Notes: generated from the letters alone by a model not told the origin. A stretch of 14,770 nucleotides of DNA from Dialister sp. CAG:486 (GCA_000434475.1 FR879556.1:1-14770), one strand, 5' to 3'; shown: positions 6,806-12,881, numbered from the stretch's first letter. A program made the numbers and translations.

Positions 6806-7527
6806 TATGATTCCCTCATTCCCAATTCCATGGCCAGCTCCTCTGCATTTTCTACGATACATGCTGCTCCGTGGCGGGCGAGGAAGCTTTTATTTCTAAA
6901 TCCCCATGTGACGGAGATGCAGGCAAGGCCGGCGTTTTGGGCTGTTTCGATATCCACCTCCGAGTCGCCGATGTAGACAGCCTGTTCTTTCGGAATGGAA
7001 AGGTCATGAAGAATGCGATCAAGCATGTCGGGCGCAGGCTTTCTGTGGATGGCAGGGGAATTGCCCATGATGGCGTCGAAAAGACCGGGAAAATGCATCG
7101 CGGCGAGCTTCGCTACATCCGCTTCGTCTTTGTTTGAGGCGACGGCGGTACGGATCCCTCTTTTCCGAAGCGCGGAAAGGAGAGCGGGGATGCCGTCGTA
7201 GGGGGTGGTGTGAAGGTGGCAGTGTGCGCTGTAGTAGGGTACGAAGATCGATTGCAGGCGGGCGGTGTCCTGTGCTGTAAGACCGTAGAAGGAAAGCGGC
7301 GTAGGATTTTCTACGTATTCCAAGTCTTCACCGGCGCATCCGGCGGCCATGGCGAGCGCTTTCTGCATGTCGGCTTCGATGCCGCAGCCGTAGCAGAGCT
7401 TCACGAGCTCTGCGGGAAATTCGTGGGGCTTTCCCAGCTGGGAAAGTGCGTAATTGGTACAGATCGTAAGATCAGTGATGGTATCGAGGATCGTGCCATC
7501 CATATCGAAGAGAACTGCCTGATACAT
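6805..7527 (-). CDS. HAD-superfamily phosphatase, phosphoglycolate phosphatase-like
   Basis: A 240-residue cytoplasmic hydrolase of the HAD superfamily, closest in motif pattern to phosphoglycolate phosphatase/PGMB-type members; the true substrate cannot be told from sequence. Motif I FDMDGT holds the nucleophile Asp8 and acid/base Asp10. Motif II is ASN (Ser131), motif III Lys163 in HRKPAP, and motif IV GDSEVD with Asp188 and Asp192. A helical cap lies between motifs I and II (roughly 18-100). AAGGAG is five bases before the ATG. A 14-bp-period heptamer array begins only 35 bases upstream of the start, so the promoter must lie within or beyond it. The last codons, ELGMRES and the TAG stop, are encoded by repeat-like sequence (GGAATTGGGAATGAGGGAAT), so the C-terminus may have been replaced by the repeat. 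No terminator is seen. Confidence 0.88.
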   Translation of the reverse strand: MYQAVLFDMDGTILDTITDLTICTNYALSQLGKPHEFPAELVKLCYGCGIEADMQKALAMAAGCAGEDLEYVENPTPLSFYGLTAQDTARLQSIFVPYYSAHCHLHTTPYDGIPALLSALRKRGIRTAVASNKDEADVAKLAAMHFPGLFDAIMGNSPAIHRKPAPDMLDRILHDLSIPKEQAVYIGDSEVDIETAQNAGLACISVTWGFRNKSFLARHGAACIVENAEELAMELGMRES

Positions 7528-7561
7528 AGGGACTCCTTTTTTCGTGGTAGTGACTGGAAAT

Positions 7562-7627
7562 TAGTAGCTAGGGATTAGTAGCTAGGGATTAGGGACTAGG
7601 GATTAGGGACTAGGGATTAGGGACGCA
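7562..7627. repeat. Tandem array, 14-bp period built of two heptamers
   Basis: Four full units start at 7562, 7576, 7590 and 7604. The first two read TAGTAGCTAGGGAT and the next two TAGGGACTAGGGAT; a partial unit TAGGGAC follows at 7618. It occupies the space just upstream of the minus-strand HAD gene. Confidence 0.93.
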
Positions 7628-7770
7628 CAGTGACTGGTGACTTGAATTTTACTTTCGGGCATCGCCTCATATATTTTCGGCGAAGCCGTCACCTTCATTT
7701 CTAATTCCTTATTCGAGCAGAGCTTTTATCCGTAATCAATGGACATCACGCCCTATGGGCTAGCCCTGAA
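7628..7770 (+). repeat. Mosaic intergenic repeat (partial C and D, then E)
   Basis: After the heptamer array and GTGACTGGTGACTT come TTCGGGCATCGCC (7654-7666), TCGGCGAAGCCGTCACC (about 7677-7693), CATTTCTAATTCCTTATTC, and module E at 7710-7770. Boxes B and F are missing here, but the order of the rest is kept. No gene is visible. Confidence 0.7.
7710..7770 (+). repeat. Module E repeat, copy 2 (upstream of the symporter gene)
   Basis: It contains TTCGAGCAGAGCTTT, CGTAATCAATGG and CACGCCC-TAT-GGGCTA, ending CCCTGAA. The GCCC/GGGC hairpin has loop TAT. It ends 88 bases before the symporter start. Confidence 0.75.
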
Positions 7771-7806
7771 CTCTTTTTCCCTATTCTAGCATCCCCCCTT
7801 CCATTC

Positions 7807-7815
7807 TGCTATAAT
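7807..7815 (+). promoter_or_regulatory. Extended -10 promoter of the symporter gene
   Basis: TGCTATAAT is a perfect -10 with the TG extension, 44 bases before the start codon. The -35 position is weak, which is tolerated by extended -10 promoters. Confidence 0.6.
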
Positions 7816-7858
7816 GGGCTTTACGAAATAGAGAATAAGAAGGAAAGAAGGAATCGAT

Positions 7859-9223
7859 ATGCATTTGACCATGATGCACATGGGGATCATCATCGCGACG
7901 CTCGTATGTGTGATCGGGATCGGGATCTATAGCTCGCGGTCGGTGAGATCGGCGGCTGGATACAGCGTCGGCGGCCGGTCAGCGGGAGCACCGCTTGTCG
8001 CAGGAAGTATCGCAGGGACGGTAGTCGGCGGCGGCGCTACGGTGGGGACGGCGCAGCTGGCGTATCATTTTGGCCTTTCCGCGTGGTGGTTCACACTGGG
8101 GAGCGGTATCGCCTTCATCATCATGGGGCTTTTTTATGCAAAGAAAATGCGCGGCACGGGGCTTGAGACGATCCCGCAGTTTCTGGCGATGCACTACGGA
8201 AAGAAGGCGGAGGAGCTTTCTTCGGTGATTTCCTCCATCGGTATCCTTTTTTCTGCGGTGGCGAGCTGTCTGCCGGGGATAGAGATCGTAGCAGAGGTCT
8301 TTCACGTCGATGCGTATACCGCTTCTGCGCTTCTGATCCTTTTGGTCGCTGCCTATACCTTCTTTGGCGGGATGAAATCAGCGGGAATCGGCGGTATGCT
8401 GAAAATGGGGATCATCTGGGTGGCTCTCTTCATCGCAGGATGGGAAGCCTTTCAGGCGGTCCATGAGACTGCTGCGTGGAGTCAGTTTCCCGCTGCTCAA
8501 TTTTCCCTTTTTGGGCGCGGCGCAGAGCCTGCGCTGGCGAATCTTTTCTCCGTCCTCGTGGGGGTACTCTGTACGCAAACATATATCCAGTGCATTTTCT
8601 CTGCGGATACGCCGTCCACTGCATCGGCGGGCTGCTTTTTGGCGGCAGCCATCGTCATTCCTGTCGGTCTGCCTTCTGTCGCGGTCGGCCTCTATATGCA
8701 GACTTTGTATCCGGATATACAGCCGATCATGGTGCTTCCGACCTACCTCATCAATGAGGTGCATCCGCTCCTCGGAGGTCTGGCTATGGGCGGCATCATC
8801 CTGTCGCTGATCGGCGGGATCGGCGGGCTCACGCTTGGCATCGGTACGATGATCACACGAGATATGATCGTGCCGCTCTGCCGCATGACCGATGACCGGA
8901 AGATGCTGACGGTGAATAAGCTGACCGTGCTTTTCGTCATGCTTCTGGCCTGCTTCATCGCCATCCTGAATCGCGGGAGTGAGGTGCTCTTCTGGACGTA
9001 CATTTCCATGGCGCTTCGCGGCGGCGGGATCTTCCTGCCCCTGACGCTCGCTGTTTTCTGGCCGGGGCATGTGAAGAGAGGCTGGGCCGTCCTTTCCATG
9101 GTAGGAAGTACAGCGGCCGCACTCCTCACGGCGACGGTGGTAAAGCTCACGATCGACCCGCTCTTCGTCGGGCTCATCGTGAGCGCCCTCTTGCTCCTGC
9201 CGGGGATCCGGATGAAGAAATAA
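7859..9223 (+). CDS. Sodium:solute symporter (SSS family)
   Basis: A 454-residue polytopic inner-membrane protein of the sodium:solute symporter family (LeuT fold), expected to couple substrate uptake to Na+. About a dozen hydrophobic segments can be counted, starting at residues 8-25. After the first segment comes the family-typical small-residue region AAGYSVGGRSAGAPLVAGSI and GTVVGGGATVGTAQLAYHFG; later IGGIGGLTLGIGTMITRDM and TYISMALRGGGIFLPL also fit. The substrate is not predictable. AAGAAGGAAT precedes the ATG; the nearby Met codons at residues 5, 6 and 8 are alternatives. The gene ends at TAA 9221. In the same frame beyond that stop, about 25 codons keep a protein-like pattern (EEEALRKVFEALFESR), suggesting a lost C-terminal tail. 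It ends in a bidirectional palindromic terminator. Confidence 0.9.
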   Translation: MHLTMMHMGIIIATLVCVIGIGIYSSRSVRSAAGYSVGGRSAGAPLVAGSIAGTVVGGGATVGTAQLAYHFGLSAWWFTLGSGIAFIIMGLFYAKKMRGTGLETIPQFLAMHYGKKAEELSSVISSIGILFSAVASCLPGIEIVAEVFHVDAYTASALLILLVAAYTFFGGMKSAGIGGMLKMGIIWVALFIAGWEAFQAVHETAAWSQFPAAQFSLFGRGAEPALANLFSVLVGVLCTQTYIQCIFSADTPSTASAGCFLAAAIVIPVGLPSVAVGLYMQTLYPDIQPIMVLPTYLINEVHPLLGGLAMGGIILSLIGGIGGLTLGIGTMITRDMIVPLCRMTDDRKMLTVNKLTVLFVMLLACFIAILNRGSEVLFWTYISMALRGGGIFLPLTLAVFWPGHVKRGWAVLSMVGSTAAALLTATVVKLTIDPLFVGLIVSALLLLPGIRMKK

Positions 9224-9293
9224 AATGAGGAAGAGGCGCTGCGGAAGGTTTTTGAAGCACTCTTCGAAAGCCGGCTGTATCTCTTGCGCCTTC

Positions 9294-9353
9294 GTCGAAT
9301 AAGCCAACAAAAAAGAGCTCCCGCGGGAGCTCCTTTTTGTTGGCTTATTCGAC
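9294..9353. terminator. 60-bp near-perfect palindrome, bidirectional terminator
   Basis: The sequence is self-complementary from 9294 to 9353 around CCGCGG at 9321-9326, with one mismatch (A9314 with C9333). The core GAGCTC-CCGCGG-GAGCTC stem is flanked by an A-run on the left and T5 on the right, so it can terminate both the symporter and the convergent minus-strand gene. The outer right arm holds the last codons (Val-Glu-stop) of the minus-strand gene, and the left arm mirrors them. Confidence 0.93.
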
Positions 9354-9659
9354 ATCTACGGTGTCTGGTCTGCCTGCGTCATCAAGACCCAGGTAAGCCA
9401 CTTCTCTGACATGACCATCATAGGTCAGAGTGATGTGGTAATGGAAGGTCTGTCCATCGAATACTTCATCACCGAGCATAATAGCGGTGGTGTAGCTGTC
9501 CGGACGGTAGTCTCTGACGGTATCGCCGACGACTGGGAACTGCAGGAATACGTATTCCTCACCCTGGTAGCTTACGCCGCCATAAACACGTTTCAGATCA
9601 GCGACGAGATATTTGTCGACGCCATTGACGATGATGCTCTTTTCAGTTACTTCTGCCAT
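9345..9659 (-). CDS. Hypothetical protein, 104 residues, unrecognised family
   Basis: I do not recognise this protein. I start at ATG 9659 because GAGGTGA sits five bases upstream; a GTG at 9668 lies inside that ribosome site. It has no signal peptide or membrane segment and is acidic. The sequence alternates hydrophobic and polar residues (KSIIVNGVDKYLVADLKRVYGG, EYVFLQFPVVGD, TFHYHITLTYDGHVREVAYLG), so a small all-beta fold is likely. The good ribosome site, its own leader with a hairpin, and a terminator shared with the symporter support it being real. The codon use and strand match genes around it. No partner gene is adjacent: the MITE and the ArsR gene lie upstream, diverging. Confidence 0.75.
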   Translation of the reverse strand: MAEVTEKSIIVNGVDKYLVADLKRVYGGVSYQGEEYVFLQFPVVGDTVRDYRPDSYTTAIMLGDEVFDGQTFHYHITLTYDGHVREVAYLGLDDAGRPDTVDVE

Positions 9660-9682
9660 GTTTATCACCTCACGACCAATTT

Positions 9683-9701
9683 ATAGCAAGGAAATTGCTA
9701 T
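9683..9701 (-). promoter_or_regulatory. Small hairpin in the leader of the 104-residue gene
   Basis: ATAGCAA and TTGCTAT pair perfectly over 7 bp around a 5-base loop, about 15 bases upstream of the GAGGTGA ribosome site. On the minus strand, AT-rich TATATTATAG just upstream (about 9708-9718) may be the -10 region. The hairpin could be an operator or a leader structure; there is no T-run. Confidence 0.45.
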
Positions 9702-9751
9702 TTCTTCCTATAATATAACACTTTTTCATAATAAACAGAAGAGGAAAAATT

Positions 9752-9920
9752 TCTAGGGAAACACTGATTAAATCGTTGTCAGATTTTACTCTTGAATTTT
9801 TAGGCATAGCGAGGAATAACCTGACGCGAATAGCGGGCTATTTAAGGAAGGTTATGACGAAGCTATGTATAAAAATTCTTGTAAAATCTGACTCTGCGAT
9901 TGAATCAGCGTTTCCCTAGA
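9752..9920. mobile_element. 169-bp MITE with full-length inverted arms
   Basis: The ends are TCTAGGGAAACACTGATT and its inverse AATCAGCGTTTCCCTAGA. The similarity continues inward through GTCAGATTTTAC, AAWTTTTTA and CATAGC to a central AATAGC-GG-GCTATT, so each arm is about 80 bp and the transcript would fold as one long imperfect hairpin. No transposase is encoded. A TA dinucleotide flanks both sides of the GGGAAAC termini, consistent with TA-target insertion as in IS630/Tc1-mariner MITEs, but the CTAG end is itself palindromic, so the duplicated target is ambiguous. Confidence 0.85.
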
Positions 9921-10054
9921 GCCGTAGGCAGGCCGGAAATGAAGGAGCAAAGGCGGCGCTTTTCCGGACATGCGGATCTGCCTATCGGAGAGCGGTCTCT
10001 TTGTGTCCTTTGGGGCAGAATACGCGGGGCGGATCACGCCCTTCCATGATTTTC

Positions 10055-10083
10055 TTGACATTCCATGCCTGCTCTGTTACCAT
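10055..10083 (+). promoter_or_regulatory. Candidate promoter of the ArsR-type gene
   Basis: A perfect TTGACA (10055-10060) is followed after 17 bases by TACCAT (10078-10083), four of six matches to the -10. This is the best -35 in the window. Bases 9921-10054, between the MITE and this promoter, show no gene I can support. Confidence 0.6.
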
Positions 10084-10095
10084 TTATAGAAATAT

Positions 10096-10109
10096 TTCAA
10101 TTCATTGAA
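10096..10109. promoter_or_regulatory. Likely ArsR-type operator
   Basis: TTCAAT-TC-ATTGAA is a perfect inverted repeat set just downstream of the -10, at about +6 to +20. AT-rich dyads of this kind are the usual autoregulatory sites of ArsR/SmtB repressors. Binding by the adjacent regulator is inferred. Confidence 0.6.
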
Positions 10110-10151
10110 GGAAATGTATTCTATGAATCTTGAATGACTGATGGAGCATTT

Positions 10152-10454
10152 ATGGAACAGATCTACATTGATACGGCGAAAATTTTGAAAGCCATCTCCG
10201 ATCCGAAACGGTTGAAGATCGTCGACATGCTATCCTGTCATGCCCAGTGTGCCAATAAGTTGCAGGAAGCCTTCGCCATCACCCAGCCGACGCTTTCGCA
10301 TGATATGAAGGTGCTTGTCGAGTCCGGTCTGGTCCTTGATCGTCGTGATGGGAAGCATATTTTTTATACGCTGAATCCGGATGCGTTAGGTGAGCTGCAC
10401 ACCATCATGGGGACGATCTTCAAAAAGAAAAAACGCTGCTTTGCAGATCAATAA
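10152..10454 (+). CDS. ArsR/SmtB-family winged-helix regulator
   Basis: A 100-residue dimeric DNA-binding repressor of the ArsR/SmtB family. I start at ATG 10152 because GGAG lies five bases upstream; an in-frame ATG at 10134 would add six residues but has a distant ribosome site. Residues 11-50 carry the winged-helix core: ISDPKRLKIVDML, then the recognition helix ITQPTLSHDMKVLVESGLV and the wing DRRDGKHIFYTLN. Three cysteines are possible ligands: Cys29 and Cys33 in CHAQC, where the classic arsenic sensors have CxC, and Cys96 in the C-terminal tail. This could mean thiolate metal or redox sensing, but the spacing is not the standard one. No transporter or reductase follows: the gene has its own terminator, so it is an orphan regulator that probably represses itself and distant targets. 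Confidence 0.88.
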   Translation: MEQIYIDTAKILKAISDPKRLKIVDMLSCHAQCANKLQEAFAITQPTLSHDMKVLVESGLVLDRRDGKHIFYTLNPDALGELHTIMGTIFKKKKRCFADQ

Positions 10455-10456
10455 AA

Positions 10457-10481
10457 CGAAGCCGAGAGGCTTCGCTTTTTT
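10457..10481 (+). terminator. Intrinsic terminator of the ArsR-type gene
   Basis: CGAAGCC and GGCTTCG form a perfect 7-bp stem around a GAGA (GNRA) tetraloop, followed by C and six T. It starts two bases after the stop codon. Confidence 0.92.
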
Positions 10482-10628
10482 GATGAAAAAAGCCTTGGGA
10501 GGGGGATCGGGAGAGTCCGGCGGTCGGGCGATCTTTTTTCCTGTAAGGGATGGTCTTAGAACGCAGAAATGGGAGATCCGTATTTCCGTGAGCCCTGAAA
10601 ACCGTGTGAAGCGCTCACCGGCATATCC

Positions 10629-10652
10629 GCTTCCGCGGGGGCATTCGGAAGC
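10629..10652 (+). other. Hairpin in the leader region upstream of parA
   Basis: GCTTCCG and CGGAAGC pair over 7 bp around a 10-base loop, about 45 bases before the parA promoter, and GGAGA/TCTCC can pair just downstream (10654-10674). There is no T-run directly after the first stem. The role is unknown. The rest of 10482-10690 shows no gene. Confidence 0.4.
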
Positions 10653-10692
10653 AGGAGAGCTTCATTTTTTCTCCCATAACACCATACAATCA

Positions 10693-10701
10693 TGGTATAA
10701 T
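10693..10701 (+). promoter_or_regulatory. Extended -10 promoter of parA-parB
   Basis: TGGTATAAT is a perfect extended -10, 30 bases before the parA ATG. ACCAT (10681-10685) and ATGGT (10692-10696) form a small inverted repeat overlapping the TG element, which could be an operator. The leader would be about 25 bases. Confidence 0.6.
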
Positions 10702-10731
10702 AAAGTGACTATCGATGAAAGGAAGAAAGCT

Positions 10732-11490
10732 ATGGGCGTGATCATCAGCATTATCAATCAGAAGGGCGGCGTGGGGAAGACGACCACGGCGGTGAACCTG
10801 GCGGCCTACCTGGCAGACCGCGGGAAAAAGACGCTTCTTATCGACGAAGACGCGCAGGGAAATTCCACCAGCGGACTCTCTAAGGATGTGGAGCTTAAAA
10901 AGAATCTGTATGATGTGCTGCTCGATGATGCGGACGCAGAAGAGGCCATCGTTAAGACAGCGGTGAAGAAGCTCTCTCTTCTTCCTTCCTCCATCGATCT
11001 TGCGGGGGCGGATATCGAGCTGTCGGCCATGGACGGACGGGAGCACATCCTGAAGAAAAAGATCGAAGCGCTGAAGGATGCCTATGATTTCATCCTGATC
11101 GACTGCCCGCCATCGCTGGGGCTGATGACGCTCAATGCGCTTGTCGCATCCGATTCGATCCTGATCCCGATCCAGGCGGAATTCTATGCACTGGAAGGGC
11201 TTTCGCAGCTGGTGAAGACGGTGCAGATCGTCAGCCGCAAGCTGAATCCGTCGCTCCGTATCCTGGGGATCCTCCTCACGATGTTCGACGGACGGACGAA
11301 TCTGTCGCTGCAGGTGGCGGAGGAAGTCAAGACGTATTTCGGCTCCAAGGTCTTCAAGACAGTGATTCCAAGGACCGTGAAATTATCGGAGGCTCCGAGT
11401 TTCGGTGAGCCGATCCTGACCTATGCGCCCAAGTCCAAGGGAGCAGAGGCGTATAAGAAGCTGTGCCGGGAGGTATTGAAACGTGGTTAA
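10732..11490 (+). CDS. parA: Chromosome partitioning ATPase ParA (Soj)
   Basis: ParA is a deviant-Walker ATPase that binds DNA as an ATP dimer and, with ParB on parS, segregates the origin region; in Firmicutes it also influences DnaA. I start at ATG 10732 with AAAGGAAG six bases upstream, giving 252 residues, the usual Soj length. The open frame extends upstream through the ArsR 3' end but has no support there. KGGVGKTT at residues 11-18 is the deviant Walker A with signature Lys11. Motif A' reads DEDAQGN at 38-44, where most relatives have DxDPQGN, so the usual proline is alanine. Walker B is ILIDCPPS with Asp114. VIPRTVKLSEAPSFGEPI near the end is typical of chromosomal ParA. It overlaps parB by 8 bp. 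Confidence 0.96.
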   Translation: MGVIISIINQKGGVGKTTTAVNLAAYLADRGKKTLLIDEDAQGNSTSGLSKDVELKKNLYDVLLDDADAEEAIVKTAVKKLSLLPSSIDLAGADIELSAMDGREHILKKKIEALKDAYDFILIDCPPSLGLMTLNALVASDSILIPIQAEFYALEGLSQLVKTVQIVSRKLNPSLRILGILLTMFDGRTNLSLQVAEEVKTYFGSKVFKTVIPRTVKLSEAPSFGEPILTYAPKSKGAEAYKKLCREVLKRG

Positions 11491-12346
11491 GCGAAAATTG
11501 GGACGGGGGCTCGGCTCTCTTCTGGAAAATGCACTGGATGAGACGGGCAAGGTCATTGAGCTGGATATTTCCAAGATCCATCCCAATCCCTGGCAGCCGC
11601 GCCGCCAGTTTGATTTTAAGTCGCTGGAAGATCTGGCGGCTTCCATCAAGGAAAAAGGACTGATCCAGCCGATCACGGTGCGCTACCGTGACAAGGACGG
11701 CGACTTTGAGTATGAGCTCGTCACCGGCGAGCGCCGTCTGCGGGCGGCGGACCTCGCAGGGCTCAAGACAGTGCCGGCGATCGTTTCTGCCTATGATGAC
11801 AGATCCATGGCAGAGGTAGCGCTGATCGAGAATCTGCAGCGCGAAGACCTGAACCCGATCGAAGAGTGTGAAGCCTATCAGCAGCTGATCAATCATTATG
11901 GGCTGACGCAGGAGCAGATGGCGGCCAAGGTCGGCAAAAGCCGCCCCTACATCGCCAATATGCTCCGTCTCGCAGAGCTTCCTTCAGATGTGAAGCTCCT
12001 CTTGGCCTCCGGCAGGCTTACGACGGGTCAGGCGAGGCCGCTTCTTTCTCTTGCTTCCGAAGAGGAGCAGAGTGAGCTCGCACAAAAGATCGTAGCGGAA
12101 GGGCTGTCAGCGCGTCGGGTCGAAGACATGGCGCGGGAAAAGAAAAAGAAGAAAAAAGAAACGACAGATCCCAAGGCGGATGCGTTTCTTCGCTCTATTG
12201 AAGAGAAGCTGGGCATGTCCGTCGGCAGCCGCGTGGCTATCAAGCTCGGGCGCGGGAAAAATGCCCATAGCGGCACGATTTCCATCACCTTCAAAAATGA
12301 TGAAGAATTTGAGCGAATCACGGAATTTTTAAATGGGAAAAGGTAG
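11483..12346 (+). CDS. parB: Chromosome partitioning protein ParB (Spo0J)
   Basis: ParB is a CTP-dependent clamp that loads at parS and spreads, recruiting ParA and SMC. It is 287 residues with a GTG start inside the last codons of parA, and GGGAGG lies about nine bases upstream, implying translational coupling. The N-terminus KRKLGRGLGSLL is the usual ParA-stimulating tail. NPWQPR is at 35-40, the CTP-binding motif TGERRLRAA at 81-89, and ENLQRE at 116-121. A helix-turn-helix with GLTQEQMAAKVGKSRPYIANML covers 140-161. A lysine-rich linker lies near 209-217, followed by a C-terminal dimerisation domain ending SITFKNDEEFERITEFL. The window contains a perfect parS at 3909-3924. The TAG stop is four bases before a heptamer array, with no terminator. 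Confidence 0.96.
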   Translation: MVKRKLGRGLGSLLENALDETGKVIELDISKIHPNPWQPRRQFDFKSLEDLAASIKEKGLIQPITVRYRDKDGDFEYELVTGERRLRAADLAGLKTVPAIVSAYDDRSMAEVALIENLQREDLNPIEECEAYQQLINHYGLTQEQMAAKVGKSRPYIANMLRLAELPSDVKLLLASGRLTTGQARPLLSLASEEEQSELAQKIVAEGLSARRVEDMAREKKKKKKETTDPKADAFLRSIEEKLGMSVGSRVAIKLGRGKNAHSGTISITFKNDEEFERITEFLNGKR

Positions 12347-12350
12347 GATG

Positions 12351-12380
12351 TAGTGACTAGTGACTAGTGACTAGTGACTA
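12351..12380. repeat. Heptamer array, TAGTGAC x 4.3
   Basis: Four exact tandem copies of the 7-bp unit TAGTGAC plus TA. It begins four bases after the parB stop. This is the cleanest array of the heptamer family in the window. Confidence 0.97.
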
Positions 12381-12832
12381 AGAGACATCAGACTCTCTCG
12401 TATCGTCATTTCGAGCGAAGCGAGAAATCTTTTCCGTTTGCGGTCAAATGAATCATGTCAGAAAAGTTCAAACGGGAAACCTGTTCCCTAAGAAACCTTC
12501 GGACATCGCCTCATATATAATTGCGGCGAAGCCGCCACTACAACCCTGAACCCTGAAGTTTGAAAGCAGGGATGTGTAGCTAGGGATTAGTGGCTAGGGA
12601 TTAGGAGTCTCAAGTGACTAGTGACTTAAATTCCATTTTCGGGCATCGCCCCGTTTCGTCATCCTGAGCGGCGAGAAACGTCGTATGTGAGATAACGAAT
12701 GCCAGAACAGCTGCGACCTGAGCCCTCGATCTCGGCGAAGCCGCCACCACCATTCCTAATTCCTCATTCCTCATTCGAGCAGAGCTTTCATCCACAATCA
12801 AGGGACGCCCCGTCCCTTGGGCTAACCCTAAA
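12381..12832 (+). repeat. Mosaic intergenic repeat, long copy between parB and the DUF4446 gene
   Basis: No gene is visible in 12347-12881. In order: hairpin with AGAG and CTCT around loop ACATCAGA (12381-12396); box B CGTCATTTCGAGCGAAGCGA at about 12404-12423; box C with AACGGGAAACCTG and TTCGGACATCGCC (12498-12510); GCGGCGAAGCCGCC (about 12523-12536); CCCTGAACCCTGAAG; a second heptamer stretch (TAGCTAGGGATTAGTGGCTA) near 12577-12602; a second TTCGGGCATCGCC (12638-12650); a second, diverged B box (CGTCATCCTGAGCGGCGAG); a second CGGCGAAGCCGCCACC; CCTAATTCCTCATTCC; and module E. It looks like one and a half to two mosaic elements fused. Confidence 0.78.
12772..12832 (+). repeat. Module E repeat, copy 3 (upstream of the DUF4446 gene)
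   Basis: CATTCGAGCAGAGCTTTCAT, CAATCAAGGGA, CGCCCCG and GGGCTAACCCT align with copies 1 and 2. Two alternative stems are possible: AAGGGACG with CGTCCCTT (perfect, loop CCC), or GCCC with GGGC as in the other copies. It ends 49 bases before the DUF4446 start codon. Confidence 0.75.
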
Positions 12833-12881
12833 TCCTAAACCTTTAACCTACAACCCTATCCCCAGGAGATATACACAAACC

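Noticed and set aside
7562..7627. CRISPR array
   Set aside because: Units are 7 or 14 bp with no spacers and no cas genes nearby.
8378..9355. Minus-strand open frame (325 codons) opposite the symporter
   Set aside because: Its sequence is His/Arg/Asp-rich low-complexity shadow of hydrophobic codons, with no ribosome site; the plus strand is a clear SSS transporter.
9852..10061. Minus-strand 69-codon ORF running out of the MITE
   Set aside because: More than a third of it lies in the MITE arm, it has no ribosome site, and the sequence shows no domain.
10114..10137. Leader ORF of seven codons whose TGA overlaps the upstream ATG of arsR
   Set aside because: A better ribosome site (GGAG) supports the later arsR start at 10152, so the overlap is probably chance.
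10390..10731. N-terminal extension of parA by 114 codons
   Set aside because: It overlaps the ArsR end and its terminator, and the standard ParA start follows its own ribosome site and promoter at 10732.
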